DNA of 40,283 nt from Spirochaetota bacterium (GCA_022711355.1 JAKLFE010000041.1:1-40283); one strand, 5' to 3'; counted from the stretch's first letter, positions 1-9,200 are shown. Made by a program: numbers and translations. The notes: generated by a model not told the origin, from the letters alone.

Positions 1-531
1 GGCTGCGTCCTGTGCAACGTCAAGACCAACGGGCGGCTCATCGTCACCGCGGACAAGGGCGCCCTCATCGGGGGCCTGGTGCGGGCGCGCAAGGGCATCG
101 ACGTCTGCGTCCTCGGCTCCGAGAACTGCGCCAAGACCGAGGTCTCCTTCGGCCAGGACTACCTCGTCGCCGACCAGATCGAGGCCGAGGAGCGCGAGAT
201 CGAGCGCGTGAAGGGCCTCATCCTCCAGGCCGACCGGACCATGGCCTCCCTCGAGGGCGTGCTCGGCGACTCGGCCGGGCTCGACCGGGTGCGGCAGGAT
301 AAGGTAAAACTGATGAAGCTCCTCGAGAAGCGGACGGTACGGCTCTTCGACCTCCGGGAGAAGTTCGAGGAGCACGTGGCCTCCGAGGTCCGCGTCCGGG
401 GCGTCGTCCACCCCGGCGTCATCCTCGAGAGCCACAACAGGTTCTTCGAGGTGAAGAGCCGCCGCAGCCAGGTGGCCTTCTCCTTCGACCCTCGCGCGGG
501 CCGCATCGTCGAGCGGCCCCTGACCGGATGA
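1..531 (+). CDS. FapA-like (DUF342) protein, 3' part only
   Basis: The reading frame is open from the first base, so the 5' end lies outside the window and 176 C-terminal residues are visible. The first 50 residues look like the turn-rich beta-helix of DUF342/FapA proteins (glycine and valine periodicity, motif GALIGG near residue 20). Residues about 61-128 are rich in E, K, R and L and should form a coiled coil. A short beta-rich end follows (VRGVVHPGVILESHNRFFEV). This order of beta-helix, coiled coil and short beta cap is typical of the family, some members of which affect flagellar assembly or cell-surface functions. The stop lies 16 nt before lgt on the same strand, so the two probably share a transcript. 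The family call is fairly secure. A flagellar role is inference. Confidence 0.75.
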   Translation, partial: GCVLCNVKTNGRLIVTADKGALIGGLVRARKGIDVCVLGSENCAKTEVSFGQDYLVADQIEAEEREIERVKGLILQADRTMASLEGVLGDSAGLDRVRQDKVKLMKLLEKRTVRLFDLREKFEEHVASEVRVRGVVHPGVILESHNRFFEVKSRRSQVAFSFDPRAGRIVERPLTG

Positions 532-547
532 ACGATGAGGAGAAGCG

Positions 548-1573
548 ATGCTCGCCGCCCTTAGCTACCCTTCCTGGATCAAGCCCGAGATCATCCCCGG
601 CCTGCCCTTCCGCTGGTACGGCCTCATGTACGTGGTCGCCTTCGGCGTCACCTGGCTCCTGTTCAACTACGAGGCCAAGCGGCGCCGCTCGCCCTGGAGC
701 GAGGACGACTCGGCCGGCTTCTTCTTCTGGGCCATCCTCGGCCTCCTGGTCGGGGCGCGGGTCCTGGATACCATCATCTACGACCCGACGGGCTACTACC
801 GGGCCAAGCCCTGGTTCATCGTCTGGCCCTTCGACGAGGAGGGCCGCTTCACGGGCTTCCAGGGCATGTCCTACCACGGGGGCTTCCTGGGCCTCATCGT
901 CGCGACCCTGGCCTTCGCCCGGGCCAAGCGGATCAACTGGCTCGCCTGGGCCGACATCATCGCCGTCTCGGCGCCCCTGGGCTACACCGCGGGCCGCCTG
1001 GGCAACTTCATCAACGGCGAGCTCTGGGGCAAGGTCGCGCCCTCCTCGCCCTTCGGCATGATCTTCCCCACCGTGCCGGACTCGGGGCGCTTCCCCGCCC
1101 GCGAGCTCTGGGTCCAGGAGCTGGCCTCCAAGGCGGGGATCAGGCTCTCCTCGATGAACGACCTGGTCAACCTGCCCCGCCACCCCTCCCAGCTCTACGA
1201 GGCCTTCTTCGAGGGGCTCGTCCTCTGGATCCTCATGTGGACCCTGGTCCGCAAGCGCAAGGCCTTCCCCGGCTTCGCCGCGGGCCTCTACGCGATGGGC
1301 TACGGGGCCATCCGCTTCGTCATCGAGTACTTCCGCGAGCCCGACGCCGGCATAGGCTACGTCCTCGGCGACCGCTCGGCTCCCACCTACCTCTATTCGG
1401 GGCCCTGGAACTTCTCCACGGGGCAGGTCCTCTGCGCCCTCATGATCCTCGGCGGCCTCGCCTTCCTCCTCGTCGCGCGGGCGATCGACCGGCGCCGGCC
1501 CTCCCTCCTCGCCGAGGCGGAGTCCAAGCGCCCCGCGAGCGAGGCCCGCAAGCTGCGCAAGCGGATCAAGTAG
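548..1573 (+). CDS. lgt: Prolipoprotein diacylglyceryl transferase
   Basis: This 341-residue integral membrane enzyme transfers diacylglycerol from phosphatidylglycerol to the lipobox cysteine of prelipoproteins at the inner membrane. The family signature GRLGNFINGELWG is at about residues 149-161, with the essential arginine near 150. MSYHGGFLG (His about 110) matches the conserved histidine loop. RHPSQLYEA and IEYFREPD are the later conserved blocks. Several hydrophobic segments fit the usual seven-helix topology. The protein is somewhat longer than the typical 260-290 residues because of a charged C-terminal tail and a loop insertion around residues 170-195. The ATG was chosen because GAGGAG lies a few bases upstream. 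It follows the fapA-like gene by 16 nt. No catalytic residue appears to be missing. Confidence 0.95.
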   Translation: MLAALSYPSWIKPEIIPGLPFRWYGLMYVVAFGVTWLLFNYEAKRRRSPWSEDDSAGFFFWAILGLLVGARVLDTIIYDPTGYYRAKPWFIVWPFDEEGRFTGFQGMSYHGGFLGLIVATLAFARAKRINWLAWADIIAVSAPLGYTAGRLGNFINGELWGKVAPSSPFGMIFPTVPDSGRFPARELWVQELASKAGIRLSSMNDLVNLPRHPSQLYEAFFEGLVLWILMWTLVRKRKAFPGFAAGLYAMGYGAIRFVIEYFREPDAGIGYVLGDRSAPTYLYSGPWNFSTGQVLCALMILGGLAFLLVARAIDRRRPSLLAEAESKRPASEARKLRKRIK

Positions 1574-1627
1574 GAGGGCGCCGGCCCTTCCCCCTCGCCT
1601 CTCCCCGCGAGGCCGCGGGCCGCGCCT

Positions 1628-2311
1628 TCAGCCGAAGAGCCCGCCCTTGCCCGTATAGCGGAGCCAGGCCCCCGCCTTGGGGGCCTTAGGGTCCTCGAGG
1701 AGGGAGAGGGCCCGCCGGGCCGCGCGGTCCGGCTGGCCCGAGGCGTCGACGAGGCCGAAGGCCGACCAGGGGGCGCCGGCCGCGGCCGCGAAGAGCCCGC
1801 GGCCCAGGCCCTCGAAGGCGCCCTGGGCCATGGCCGCCGCCGGCCCCGGCGAGGCGTCGCGGGGCCGCTCCGGCGCGAGGAGGAGGATGCGGCCGCCGCC
1901 GCGCGACTCGAAGCGCCGCGCGAGCTCGCGGACGAGGTAGAGGGGGCCCGAGCAGCGGGCGGCCGCGAAGGCGCCGAGCTCGCCGGGCTTGCAGGAGGCC
2001 AGGTCGATGCCCGTCGCCGCCGGCGCGTCGACGAGGACGGCGGCATATATGTCGCCCAACGCGTTCACCGCCGAGGCGACCAGGGCCGCCGCGGAGACGA
2101 AGGACTCCGGGTCGTAGGCCAGGGCGACCGTGCCCGCGGCGGCGCCCGCCCTCTCGGGCGGCCCCTCTTCCATCTCCCCGCCCGGGACGGGCGCCGCGCC
2201 GCGGCCGGCCGGCAGCGCGAGGGCCACGGACCAGCCCGCTCCCCTCGCCTCGGCGGCGAGGGCGGAGGCCAGGGGGCCGTCGAAGGGGGCTATCAGGATT
2301 GTCTTATTCAC
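1628..2311 (-). CDS. Degenerate short-chain-dehydrogenase-like protein
   Basis: This 227-residue protein starts with GTG. It begins with a beta strand (KTILIAPFDGPLASALA) and then alternates strands and helices like an NAD(P)-binding Rossmann fold. The SDR-like middle strand (AAVLVDAPAATG) and the helix-strand after it (LYLVRELARRF, then GGRILLLAP) are recognisable. The cofactor glycine motif GxxxGxG is absent, and no Tyr-x3-Lys catalytic pair is visible where it should lie (about 165-185). It is therefore either a non-catalytic SDR relative or another Rossmann protein. The gene is convergent with lgt (54 bp between stops) and divergent from nadE, with which its promoter overlaps. There is no Shine-Dalgarno sequence. 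TACACT lies exactly 6 nt before the GTG, so the mRNA may be leaderless. Confidence 0.6.
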   Translation of the reverse strand: MNKTILIAPFDGPLASALAAEARGAGWSVALALPAGRGAAPVPGGEMEEGPPERAGAAAGTVALAYDPESFVSAAALVASAVNALGDIYAAVLVDAPAATGIDLASCKPGELGAFAAARCSGPLYLVRELARRFESRGGGRILLLAPERPRDASPGPAAAMAQGAFEGLGRGLFAAAAGAPWSAFGLVDASGQPDRAARRALSLLEDPKAPKAGAWLRYTGKGGLFG

Positions 2312-2327
2312 GCGGCGAGTGTACTAT
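2299..2327 (+). promoter_or_regulatory. Promoter of nadE, overlapping the divergent promoter
   Basis: TTGTCT (2299-2304), a 17-nt spacer and TACTAT (2322-2327) form a sigma-70-like promoter. Its -10 shares two bases with the -10 of the opposite promoter, so both cannot be occupied at once. The nadE leader would be about 30 nt and contains the GGAGG ribosome site. Confidence 0.6.
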
Positions 2328-2346
2328 GCGCCCACCACAGCCGCAA
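2318..2346 (-). promoter_or_regulatory. Promoter of the SDR-like gene, leaderless type
   Basis: Reading on the minus strand, TTGCGG (2346-2341) is followed by a 17-nt spacer and TACACT (2323-2318). Six bases later comes the GTG start at 2311, so transcription would begin at or next to the start codon. Confidence 0.6.
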
Positions 2347-2362
2347 GACTTCGGAGGTTCCC

Positions 2363-4126
2363 ATGCGCATCGCGCTCGCCCAGATGAACGCCGTCATCGG
2401 CGATTTCGACGGCAACCGCGAGCGGATACTATCCTTCGCCCGCCGCGCCAAGAACGCGATCGCCGGCGGCGGCAAGGGGGCGGGCCGCGCCGACCTCGTC
2501 GTCTTCCCCGAGCTCGCCCTCTGCGGCTACCCGCCCATGGACCTCCTCGACCAGGACTCCTTCGTCGAGCGCTGCCTCGCCTCCCTGCGGCGCCTCCAGC
2601 GCGAGCTCCCGCCCGAGCTCGCCGTCGCGGTGGGCTACGTGGACCGGAACCGCGGGGGCGAGGGCCGGCCCCTGGTCAACGCGGTCGCCGTCATCGCCGG
2701 GGGCCAGGTGATCTTCTCCCAGGCAAAGACCCTCCTGCCCACCTACGACGTCTTCGACGAGGCCCGCTACTTCGAGCCCGCCCCCGAGCGCCGGATCCTC
2801 GAGCTCTGCGGCCGCCGCGTCGGCATAGCCATCTGCGAGGACATCTGGTGGGAGGCCCCGCCCGTGCCGGGCCTCCGCTACCCGGTGGACCCGGTGAAGG
2901 ACCTCCTCGACGCCGGGGCCGAGCTCCTCATCGTGCCCTCGGCCTCCCCCTTCCACGCCGGCAAGCTCGAGATCCGCCTCCGCCTCGCCGCCAACGCCGC
3001 GCGCGAGGGCGGAGTGCCCCTCCTGTACTGCAACAGCGTGGGGGGCAACGACTCCCTGGTCTTCGACGGCCGCTCCTTCGCCCTCGACGCGGCCGGCCGC
3101 ACCGCCGTCCAGGCGGGCTGGGAGGAGGAGCTCCTCCTCGTCGACGACGAGGCCCTGCGGGCCCCGAAGGGAGCCGCGGCCTCCGCCGAGCAAGCCCCGC
3201 GGAACGGTCCCGAGGGCCGGCCCGCCGCCGAGGCGAAGGCCGCCGCGCTCGACGCGCGCTGCGACGAGATCGAGGCCGCCCTCGTTCTGGGCATCCGCGA
3301 CTACATGCGAAAATGCGGCTTCAAGAAGGCCTGCCTCGGCCTCTCGGGGGGCATCGACTCGGCCCTCGTGGCGGTCCTGGCCGCCCGGGCCATCGGTCCC
3401 GAGAACCTCACCTGCATCTCGATGCCGAGCCGCTTCTCGAGCGAGGGCTCCGTCACCGACTCCGAGGCCCTCTGCGCGCGCCTGGGCATGCGCCTCGAGA
3501 GCCTGCCCATCGAGGGGCCCTTCGCGGCCTACCTCGAGCTCCTGGAGCCCAAGTTCGAGGGCCGGAGCTTCGGCCTGGCCGAGGAGAACCTCCAGGCCCG
3601 GATCCGGGGCTGCCTCCTCATGGCCTGGTCCAACAAGTTCGGCGAGCTCCTCCTGACCACCGGCAACAAGAGCGAGCTCGCCGCCGGCTACTGCACCCTC
3701 TACGGGGACATGTGCGGGGCCCTGGCCCCCATCGGGGACCTCCTCAAGACCGAGGTCTTCGCCCTCTCCCGGCGGATCAACGCCCGGGCCCTCGCCGCGG
3801 GCGAAGCGCCCGTCATCCCGATCGCCACCATCGAGAAGGCGCCGAGCGCCGAGCTCAGGCCCAACCAGACCGACCAGGATTCCCTGCCTCCCTACGAGCT
3901 GCTCGATGCCATACTCGAGCTATATATAATAAAGAATTACGATGCGGCGGAGATCGTCGCGAGGGGCTTCGACGAGCTGGTGGTGGAGCGGGTCATCGCC
4001 ATGGTGGCCAAGGCCGAGTACAAGCGCCGCCAAGCCGCTCCCGTCATCAAGGTCTCGCCGCGGGCCTTCGGCACCGGGCGGCGGATCCCGATCGCCCGCT
4101 CCCTCCACGAATCCCGTTCCTCCTGA
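2363..4126 (+). CDS. nadE: Glutamine-dependent NAD+ synthetase
   Basis: This enzyme makes NAD+ from deamido-NAD+, ATP and glutamine in the cytosol. It has 587 residues and two domains. The N-terminal nitrilase-type glutaminase (about 1-265) has its catalytic triad visible as Glu50 (FPE), Lys122 (AKTLLPTYDVFDE) and Cys158 (AICEDIW). The C-terminal synthetase (about 295-587) has the pyrophosphate loop SGGIDS at 328-333 and the later TTGNKSE and PNQTDQDSLPPYE motifs. A linker of about 30 low-complexity residues rich in A, E and G (265-298) joins them. GGAGG lies 5 bases before the ATG. The only oddity is an AT-rich stretch at 3919-3942 with several ATA codons, in contrast to the GC-rich codons elsewhere. 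The protein looks complete and active. Confidence 0.96.
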   Translation: MRIALAQMNAVIGDFDGNRERILSFARRAKNAIAGGGKGAGRADLVVFPELALCGYPPMDLLDQDSFVERCLASLRRLQRELPPELAVAVGYVDRNRGGEGRPLVNAVAVIAGGQVIFSQAKTLLPTYDVFDEARYFEPAPERRILELCGRRVGIAICEDIWWEAPPVPGLRYPVDPVKDLLDAGAELLIVPSASPFHAGKLEIRLRLAANAAREGGVPLLYCNSVGGNDSLVFDGRSFALDAAGRTAVQAGWEEELLLVDDEALRAPKGAAASAEQAPRNGPEGRPAAEAKAAALDARCDEIEAALVLGIRDYMRKCGFKKACLGLSGGIDSALVAVLAARAIGPENLTCISMPSRFSSEGSVTDSEALCARLGMRLESLPIEGPFAAYLELLEPKFEGRSFGLAEENLQARIRGCLLMAWSNKFGELLLTTGNKSELAAGYCTLYGDMCGALAPIGDLLKTEVFALSRRINARALAAGEAPVIPIATIEKAPSAELRPNQTDQDSLPPYELLDAILELYIIKNYDAAEIVARGFDELVVERVIAMVAKAEYKRRQAAPVIKVSPRAFGTGRRIPIARSLHESRSS

Positions 4127-4338
4127 GGCCCGCGACGCCTTCCATTTCGGGCAATTCTCGGCTATGCTGAGCCCGAAACGGAGCTGACCGCAGTCCGGGC
4201 CTGTCCGGACGAGGGTCGCGCGCCTTGGAGGCGCCCCCTACGACGAGCTCCCGGCCGTCGATACCCGCGTCCGCCGCAGCGATCCGGCAGTCGACGCGCC
4301 GTCGCGAGCCCCCATCCCGCATCAGAGCGAGTGCTGCC
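4127..4338 (+). promoter_or_regulatory. Leader region of the pseudo-helicase gene
   Basis: This 212-bp intergenic stretch holds a weak promoter candidate, TTCCAT (4140-4145), 17 nt, TATGCT (4163-4168). A hairpin of GTCCGG and CCGGAC with a 6-nt loop lies at 4193-4210. If the promoter is real, the leader is about 165 nt. No clear ribosome site precedes the ATG at 4339. A TTG at 4225 opens the same frame but adds a Pro/Ser/Arg-rich stretch that does not look coding. Confidence 0.3.
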
Positions 4339-6240
4339 ATGGATTTTCAGCGATACAGCATCGACGAACGGCTCGCGCAGGCGGCCGAAGGCCTCGGCGT
4401 CAGGGCCGTCTTCTACGAGAAGATGATCGAGTACGCCGTCGAGAAGAGCGAGAACGTCTGCGCCAAGATCAACCTGAGCGAGGGCACCGAGGCGGTCTGC
4501 GTCCTGCCCGCCCTCCAGTGGCTCGCCTCCGGGCCCGCCGCCGCCCCCAAGATCCTCGTCCTGGCCCCCGACGCCGAGACCGCCCGCAAGGCCTGGTCGG
4601 CGGCGGCGAGCCTCGGGGCCGGCATCGGGGCCTCGGCCTGCCTCGTCCTCGAGGGCGAGGCCGCGGACCTTCCCGCGATCGAGGGCGAGCCGGGAGCTTC
4701 CCTGGTCGCGGGCACGCCGGCGGCCCTCCTCGCCGCCGCCGGGGCCGGCTCGCTCTCGCTCCGCGACTACGGCTTCCTCGTCGCCCTCGGGGCCGAGCGC
4801 CTGGCCGACGCGAGCCCCGAGCCCATGCGCCGCTTGGCCGGATCCCTCCTCCCCTCCTGGGAGCGCCGCGCCGTCCTCGCCTGCGCCAAGATCAGCGCCA
4901 AGGCCAAGAACCTGGCCTGGGACCTCGCCGACAACCCCTCGGAGATCCAGATCGAGGAGGAGGCGGCGAACGTCCAGGGCCTGAGCCTCGAGACCTGGTC
5001 CGTGGCGGGCGGCTCCAAGCTCCGCTTCCTCCTCGGCCTCATCGGGCGCGAGAAGCGGGACTGCCTCTGCGTCTTCTGCAACCTCCGGGGCACGGCCGAG
5101 GAGGTGGCGAGGCGCCTCGCCGCCAACGGCCTTCCCGCCAAGGCCATCGCGGGGCCCCTCCCGCCCGAGCGGCAATTCGCCCTCCTCGAGAACGCCAAGG
5201 CCGGGGGAGGCCAGGTCCTCGTCCTCACCGACGAGGGCGCCGTCGGCCTCACGCCGGGCTCCTTCCCCCTCGTCGTCAATTACGACGTCCCCCTCGAGGC
5301 CGAGTACTTCATCAGGCGCCTGGAATTCCTCGATCGGGCCGCGCCCGGGGCCAAGATCGTCAGCCTCGCCTGCGAGCGCTACCTGATCGGGCTCACCGCC
5401 ATCGAGCGGCTCATCTCCGGCAAGCTCGAGACTCTGCCGGCCGACGAGTCCCTCCTCGCCGCCGAGGACAGGAGCGAAGGCGCGTCCGCCGGAGGCCGCC
5501 CTCGCCGCGAGGACGCGCGGCGCGAGGATACGCGGCGTGGCGGGCCGCCCGGCGAGCCGCGCTCCCGCGGGCGCGAGGACGCGCGTCTGCGGGACGATGC
5601 GCGAAACCGGCCCGAGGGTCGCCGGGGCGATGGGCGCGGCGGCGACCGGAGCCCCGACATCAGGCGGAGCATCGCCGAGGCCACCGGCGGCTCCCTCGAC
5701 ATGTCCGGCGATTCCCTGCGCCCCGAGCCCCGGCGCGAGGATACGCGGCGCGAGGATACGCGGCGCGAGGATACGCGGCGCGAGGGCGGGAGGCGCGGAC
5801 AGGGCGGGAGCGGCGAGGGCCGGAAGCGGGAGGGCCAGCGCCGGGCGGAAGGCCGACGCGGGGGCTCCCCGGGCAACAAGCCCCGTCGCGAGGATACGCG
5901 TCGCGAGGATACGCGCCGCGGCCAGGGTGGAGCGCAGGGCCGGCCTGCTGGCGGCGGCAACCCGTATGAGCTCTCCATGGAAGAGCGGATGCGCCTCTAC
6001 CGCGAGAAGTACGGCCAGCGCCTCGCCGCGGAAGGCTCGGGCGACGCTGGCCGCCCGAGCGGCCCCGGCCATCGGGCCCGGCGCGAGGATGCGCGGCGCG
6101 AGGATACGCGTCGCGAGGATACGCGGCGCGAGCAGCCCCAGGCTCCGAGCTCCCGCCCCGGCGAGGGCGGGGCAGCCCCGGGCCCGAAGGAAGGATTGTT
6201 CCGCAAGCTCTTCGGCTCCCGGGCTCGGGACGAGGACTAG
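4339..6240 (+). CDS. DEAD-box-like pseudo-helicase with RRED-repeat tail
   Basis: This 633-residue protein has residues 1-365 following the two-RecA layout of DEAD-box RNA helicases. Visible landmarks are a motif Ia remnant (LVLAPDAETA, 73-82), Ib (VAGTPAALL), a motif IV strand (LCVFCNLRGTAEEVARRL, 243-260), V (LVLTDEGAVGLTPG) and the strand before VI (VVNYDVPLEAEYFIRR). The catalytic motifs are gone. The Walker A position reads NLSEGTEA without the GKT lysine, DEAD reads LGAE, SAT reads ACAK, and the arginine fingers of HRxGRxGR are replaced by RRLEFLDR. ATP-driven unwinding is therefore unlikely. Residues about 380-633 form a highly charged, disordered tail with four clusters of RRED(T/A) repeats and RG-rich linkers, ending in a short LFRKLFGSR segment. 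A role as an RNA-binding scaffold is inference. The ATG at 4339 starts at the conserved fold. Confidence 0.75.
   Translation: MDFQRYSIDERLAQAAEGLGVRAVFYEKMIEYAVEKSENVCAKINLSEGTEAVCVLPALQWLASGPAAAPKILVLAPDAETARKAWSAAASLGAGIGASACLVLEGEAADLPAIEGEPGASLVAGTPAALLAAAGAGSLSLRDYGFLVALGAERLADASPEPMRRLAGSLLPSWERRAVLACAKISAKAKNLAWDLADNPSEIQIEEEAANVQGLSLETWSVAGGSKLRFLLGLIGREKRDCLCVFCNLRGTAEEVARRLAANGLPAKAIAGPLPPERQFALLENAKAGGGQVLVLTDEGAVGLTPGSFPLVVNYDVPLEAEYFIRRLEFLDRAAPGAKIVSLACERYLIGLTAIERLISGKLETLPADESLLAAEDRSEGASAGGRPRREDARREDTRRGGPPGEPRSRGREDARLRDDARNRPEGRRGDGRGGDRSPDIRRSIAEATGGSLDMSGDSLRPEPRREDTRREDTRREDTRREGGRRGQGGSGEGRKREGQRRAEGRRGGSPGNKPRREDTRREDTRRGQGGAQGRPAGGGNPYELSMEERMRLYREKYGQRLAAEGSGDAGRPSGPGHRARREDARREDTRREDTRREQPQAPSSRPGEGGAAPGPKEGLFRKLFGSRARDED
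5503..6132 (+). repeat. Four clusters of a 15-bp repeat coding RRED(T/A)
   Basis: The unit CGGCGCGAGGATACG and close variants occurs in frame twice at 5503-5532, three times at 5731-5775, twice at 5884-5913 and three times at 6079-6123. Most clusters end with a partial unit. The spacing between clusters is about 150-230 bp. The repeat uses GAT and ACG codons, while the surrounding gene strongly prefers C-ending codons. Confidence 0.9.
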
Positions 6241-6256
6241 GCGGCCTCGAGCCGCC
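6240..6256. terminator. Hairpin between convergent genes
   Basis: GGCGGC and GCCGCC pair around a 5-nt loop just after the pseudo-helicase stop and 20 bp before the convergent caspase-gene stop. There is no T run, so this is at best a weak or factor-assisted terminator. Confidence 0.35.
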
Positions 6257-6276
6257 CGCCTCGCCCGAGCCCCGGC

Positions 6277-9200
6277 TCACTTCCCCAGGCTGAAGCCGAA
6301 CTTCAGGTAGAGGTTGTCCCGGTCGACCGTCGGGTGCTGCATCCCCGCGGTCTTCTCGGGCACCTGGGCGCCGACGTAGCTCCGCAGCTCGCCGAGGCTC
6401 AGGCTCTTGTCCTTGTCTGCGTCCGCCTTGGGATCCTTGAACGAGGCCAGGATGGCGCTCGTGAAGTAGCCGTTCTTGACGCTGTCGCTCTCGAAGGAGT
6501 ACTCCCCGCCGCGGCAGGAGGAGAAGACGATGGCGCCCGAGCGGCGCCGGACGTCGTTGTAGATATACTGGTCGCGCTTGTAGGTCCCGGCCAGGCCCGG
6601 CGAGCCGCCCTTGTCCCGCACCGCGATGCCGCGGACCGCGCGGGCCGCCACGCCCTTCTTGCCCACGAAGTCCTTGGCCAGGGCCGTGCCGGCCTCCTCG
6701 GCCTCGCCGGACTCGCAGGTGTCCATGAGGAAGAGCTTCTGCCGCGGGGCGACGCCCTGGAGGAGCTCCTCGACCTCCTCGAAGGGGATGGCGCTGCCGG
6801 CGAGATCGCCTAACTTCGCTTCGTGGCCGAGATAGTAGTAGGTCGCCGCCTTGTCGGCGTCGTGGACCCCGTGGCCGGCTATGAAGAGCACGAAGACGTC
6901 CTCGGGCTTGGCTCCCGCCAGGAGCTCCTTGGCCTGGGCCATGGCGGCCTTGGTGACCTCCTTGTCCAGGTAGGCCTTGGCGACGATCTTGCCGTACTGC
7001 TTCTTCATGCCGACGAAGAGCTTGGCCAGGTCGGCCGCGTCCTTGGCCGCGTACTTCAGGTTGAGCGAGGGATCCTGGTACTGGCTGACGCCGAAGCCGA
7101 GATAGTACAGGTCGGGCTTGGGGCCGGCCTCGGCGCAGTCGGCCCAGTACAGGGCCCGGTAGGACTCGGCGCCGGCCGCGTTGAGGGCCGTGACCTCGAC
7201 CTTGTTGCGGCCGGCCGTGAGCTCGATCCGCTCCGAGGCGGCGAGGCTCCGGCCCGAGGCGGCCTTGCCCCGGGCGCCCCAGACGGGGTTGTCGTTGACG
7301 TAGACGTTGTACGACTTCAGGTCGGCGTCGCCGCCTGCGATCGCCAGCTCGAGCTCGAGGAACTTGCCCGCGACGCGGTTTTTCGTGAGCGCGACCGTCG
7401 GGACGGCCTTTTCGCTGGAAAGCTCGCCCTCCGCGAGGCCGAGCTTGGCCAGGCGGCGGGCGTACTGCTCGCGATAGTGGGCGGCGAGGGCGGCGTTCCT
7501 GCTGCCGAGGCGCTCGAGGATGATGTCCGGCCGGTTGTACTGGGCCGCGAACTGGTCGATGCCGTAGGCCGAGGACTCGCCCTTGACCAGGGCCACGAGG
7601 CTCCCGCCGCCGCGGGAGGCGTCGAAGTAGCCGTCGGGCGTGTAGGCGAGCCACTCGCCCCTCGCCACGACGAGGTTGACGAGCTCGCCCGACTCGAGGT
7701 TCCAGAGCTTCACGTGGCTGTCGTCTCCGGAGGAGACCAGGAGCCTCCCGTCGGGGCTGAAGGAGAGGCCGCGGACGTAGTTGTCGTGGCCGGGCAGGGT
7801 TTTCAGGAGCTTGCCCTGCATGTCGTACAGATCGATGGTCTTGTCCCAGCGCGCGGCGGCGAGGGTCTTCCCGTCCGGGCTGAAGGCGAGCACGTCGAAC
7901 ATCCGGTTCGGGGTCTTGAAGATGCTGTCCCCTCCGGACGCCACGAGCTCGTCGACTTGGGGTCCCCACCAGTAATAATGGCTGTACTGGTTGTACTTGT
8001 CCTCGCGGCCGGAGGTCTTGTTCAGCGTGGCGCGATCGACGAGGTCGATGGCGAAGCAGCCGAGGGCTATCGCCGAGCCGTCGGGGCTGAAGGCGGCCGC
8101 GGGCTTGGAGCGCTCGGCGTGCTCGTCCTTGCTCATGCGGCCGTAGATGGTGTCGCCCTGGCCCCAGTCGATTTTCTTGGGGTCGGCTTTGGGGTCGGCC
8201 TTGATCTCGAGCTGCCAGTACTGGGTCTCGGTGGCCGTGTTGAGGAGGAAGGACTCGCCGCGGGGCCCCAGGGAGAGGCCCCCCATCCCGCTGATTGAGG
8301 ATCCCGTGCTCGGGCTCCGCAGGAGGGCGAGCGAGCGGCTGTCGTAGATATGCAGTTTGCCGAACTCCTCCACGGCGAAGAATTCGCCTGTCGGATCGAA
8401 GCCGGCCGTCAGGGCGAGCTTCCTGTCGAGGGATTGCAGGCTCGCCCCGCCCTCGAACTGGAGGTCGGCGCTGAAGGTGCTGATGCCCGATTCCGAGCCT
8501 ATCACGACGAGGCGGCCGTCGGAGGAGCGGAACTGGGCGGCCAGCACCTTGTTGTTCAGGCCGCTGACGCCCGCGACGCTCTTGTTCGCGAAATCCCAGA
8601 TCGAGAGACAGGGAGCGGAGGCGTAGCCTCCGGTCTCGTCGCCGGAGTAGACGGCGCTCCCGTTCGGGTGGAAGGCCAGGACGTTGGTCCCGCTCCATTC
8701 CTTGAGGTTCGACTCGAGGGCGCCCTTCGCCGTCCCGTCGAGGCCGAGGAGCTCGACCCTTTTCTTCATGGGCACGGCTACGGTCTTCCCGTCCCGGCTC
8801 AGGGCGTAGCCCCTGCCTTCGATCTTCTCCTTGATGGTCGTCCATTTCCCGCTCGCGAGGTCGTACCGCGCGAGCGAGCCGCGCGAGAGCTCGAGGAGCG
8901 AGCTCCCATCGGGCGTGAAGCGGATCGTGCCGCCGCTCTCTCCCATCTTAAGCTTGCGGATGAAGGCGCCCCGGTAGTCCGCGAGCATCGACTCCTCGTT
9001 CGTCACGATGAGGAGGGTCTTCCCGTCGGGGCTCGGCTCGAGCTCCTGCCATTCCTGGTATTTGTTTATGGGATCGGGCATGGCGAGGGGGTAGGAGGCG
9101 GCGAGCTTGCCCTGCCGGTAGTCGAAGAAGAGGAGGTTCCGGTCCTTGAGGTTCGAGCAGGCGACGATGGACTGCCCGTCGGGCGTGAACTCGAAGTCCT

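Noticed and set aside
2299..4170. 623-codon plus-strand frame over nadE
   Set aside because: It is an Arg/Pro-rich shadow of nadE, which shows all NAD synthetase motifs.
5660..8845. Open frame of 1061 codons on the minus strand over the caspase and pseudo-helicase genes
   Set aside because: Arg/Gly/Pro-rich composition without domains. It overlaps the real WD40-caspase gene in another frame.
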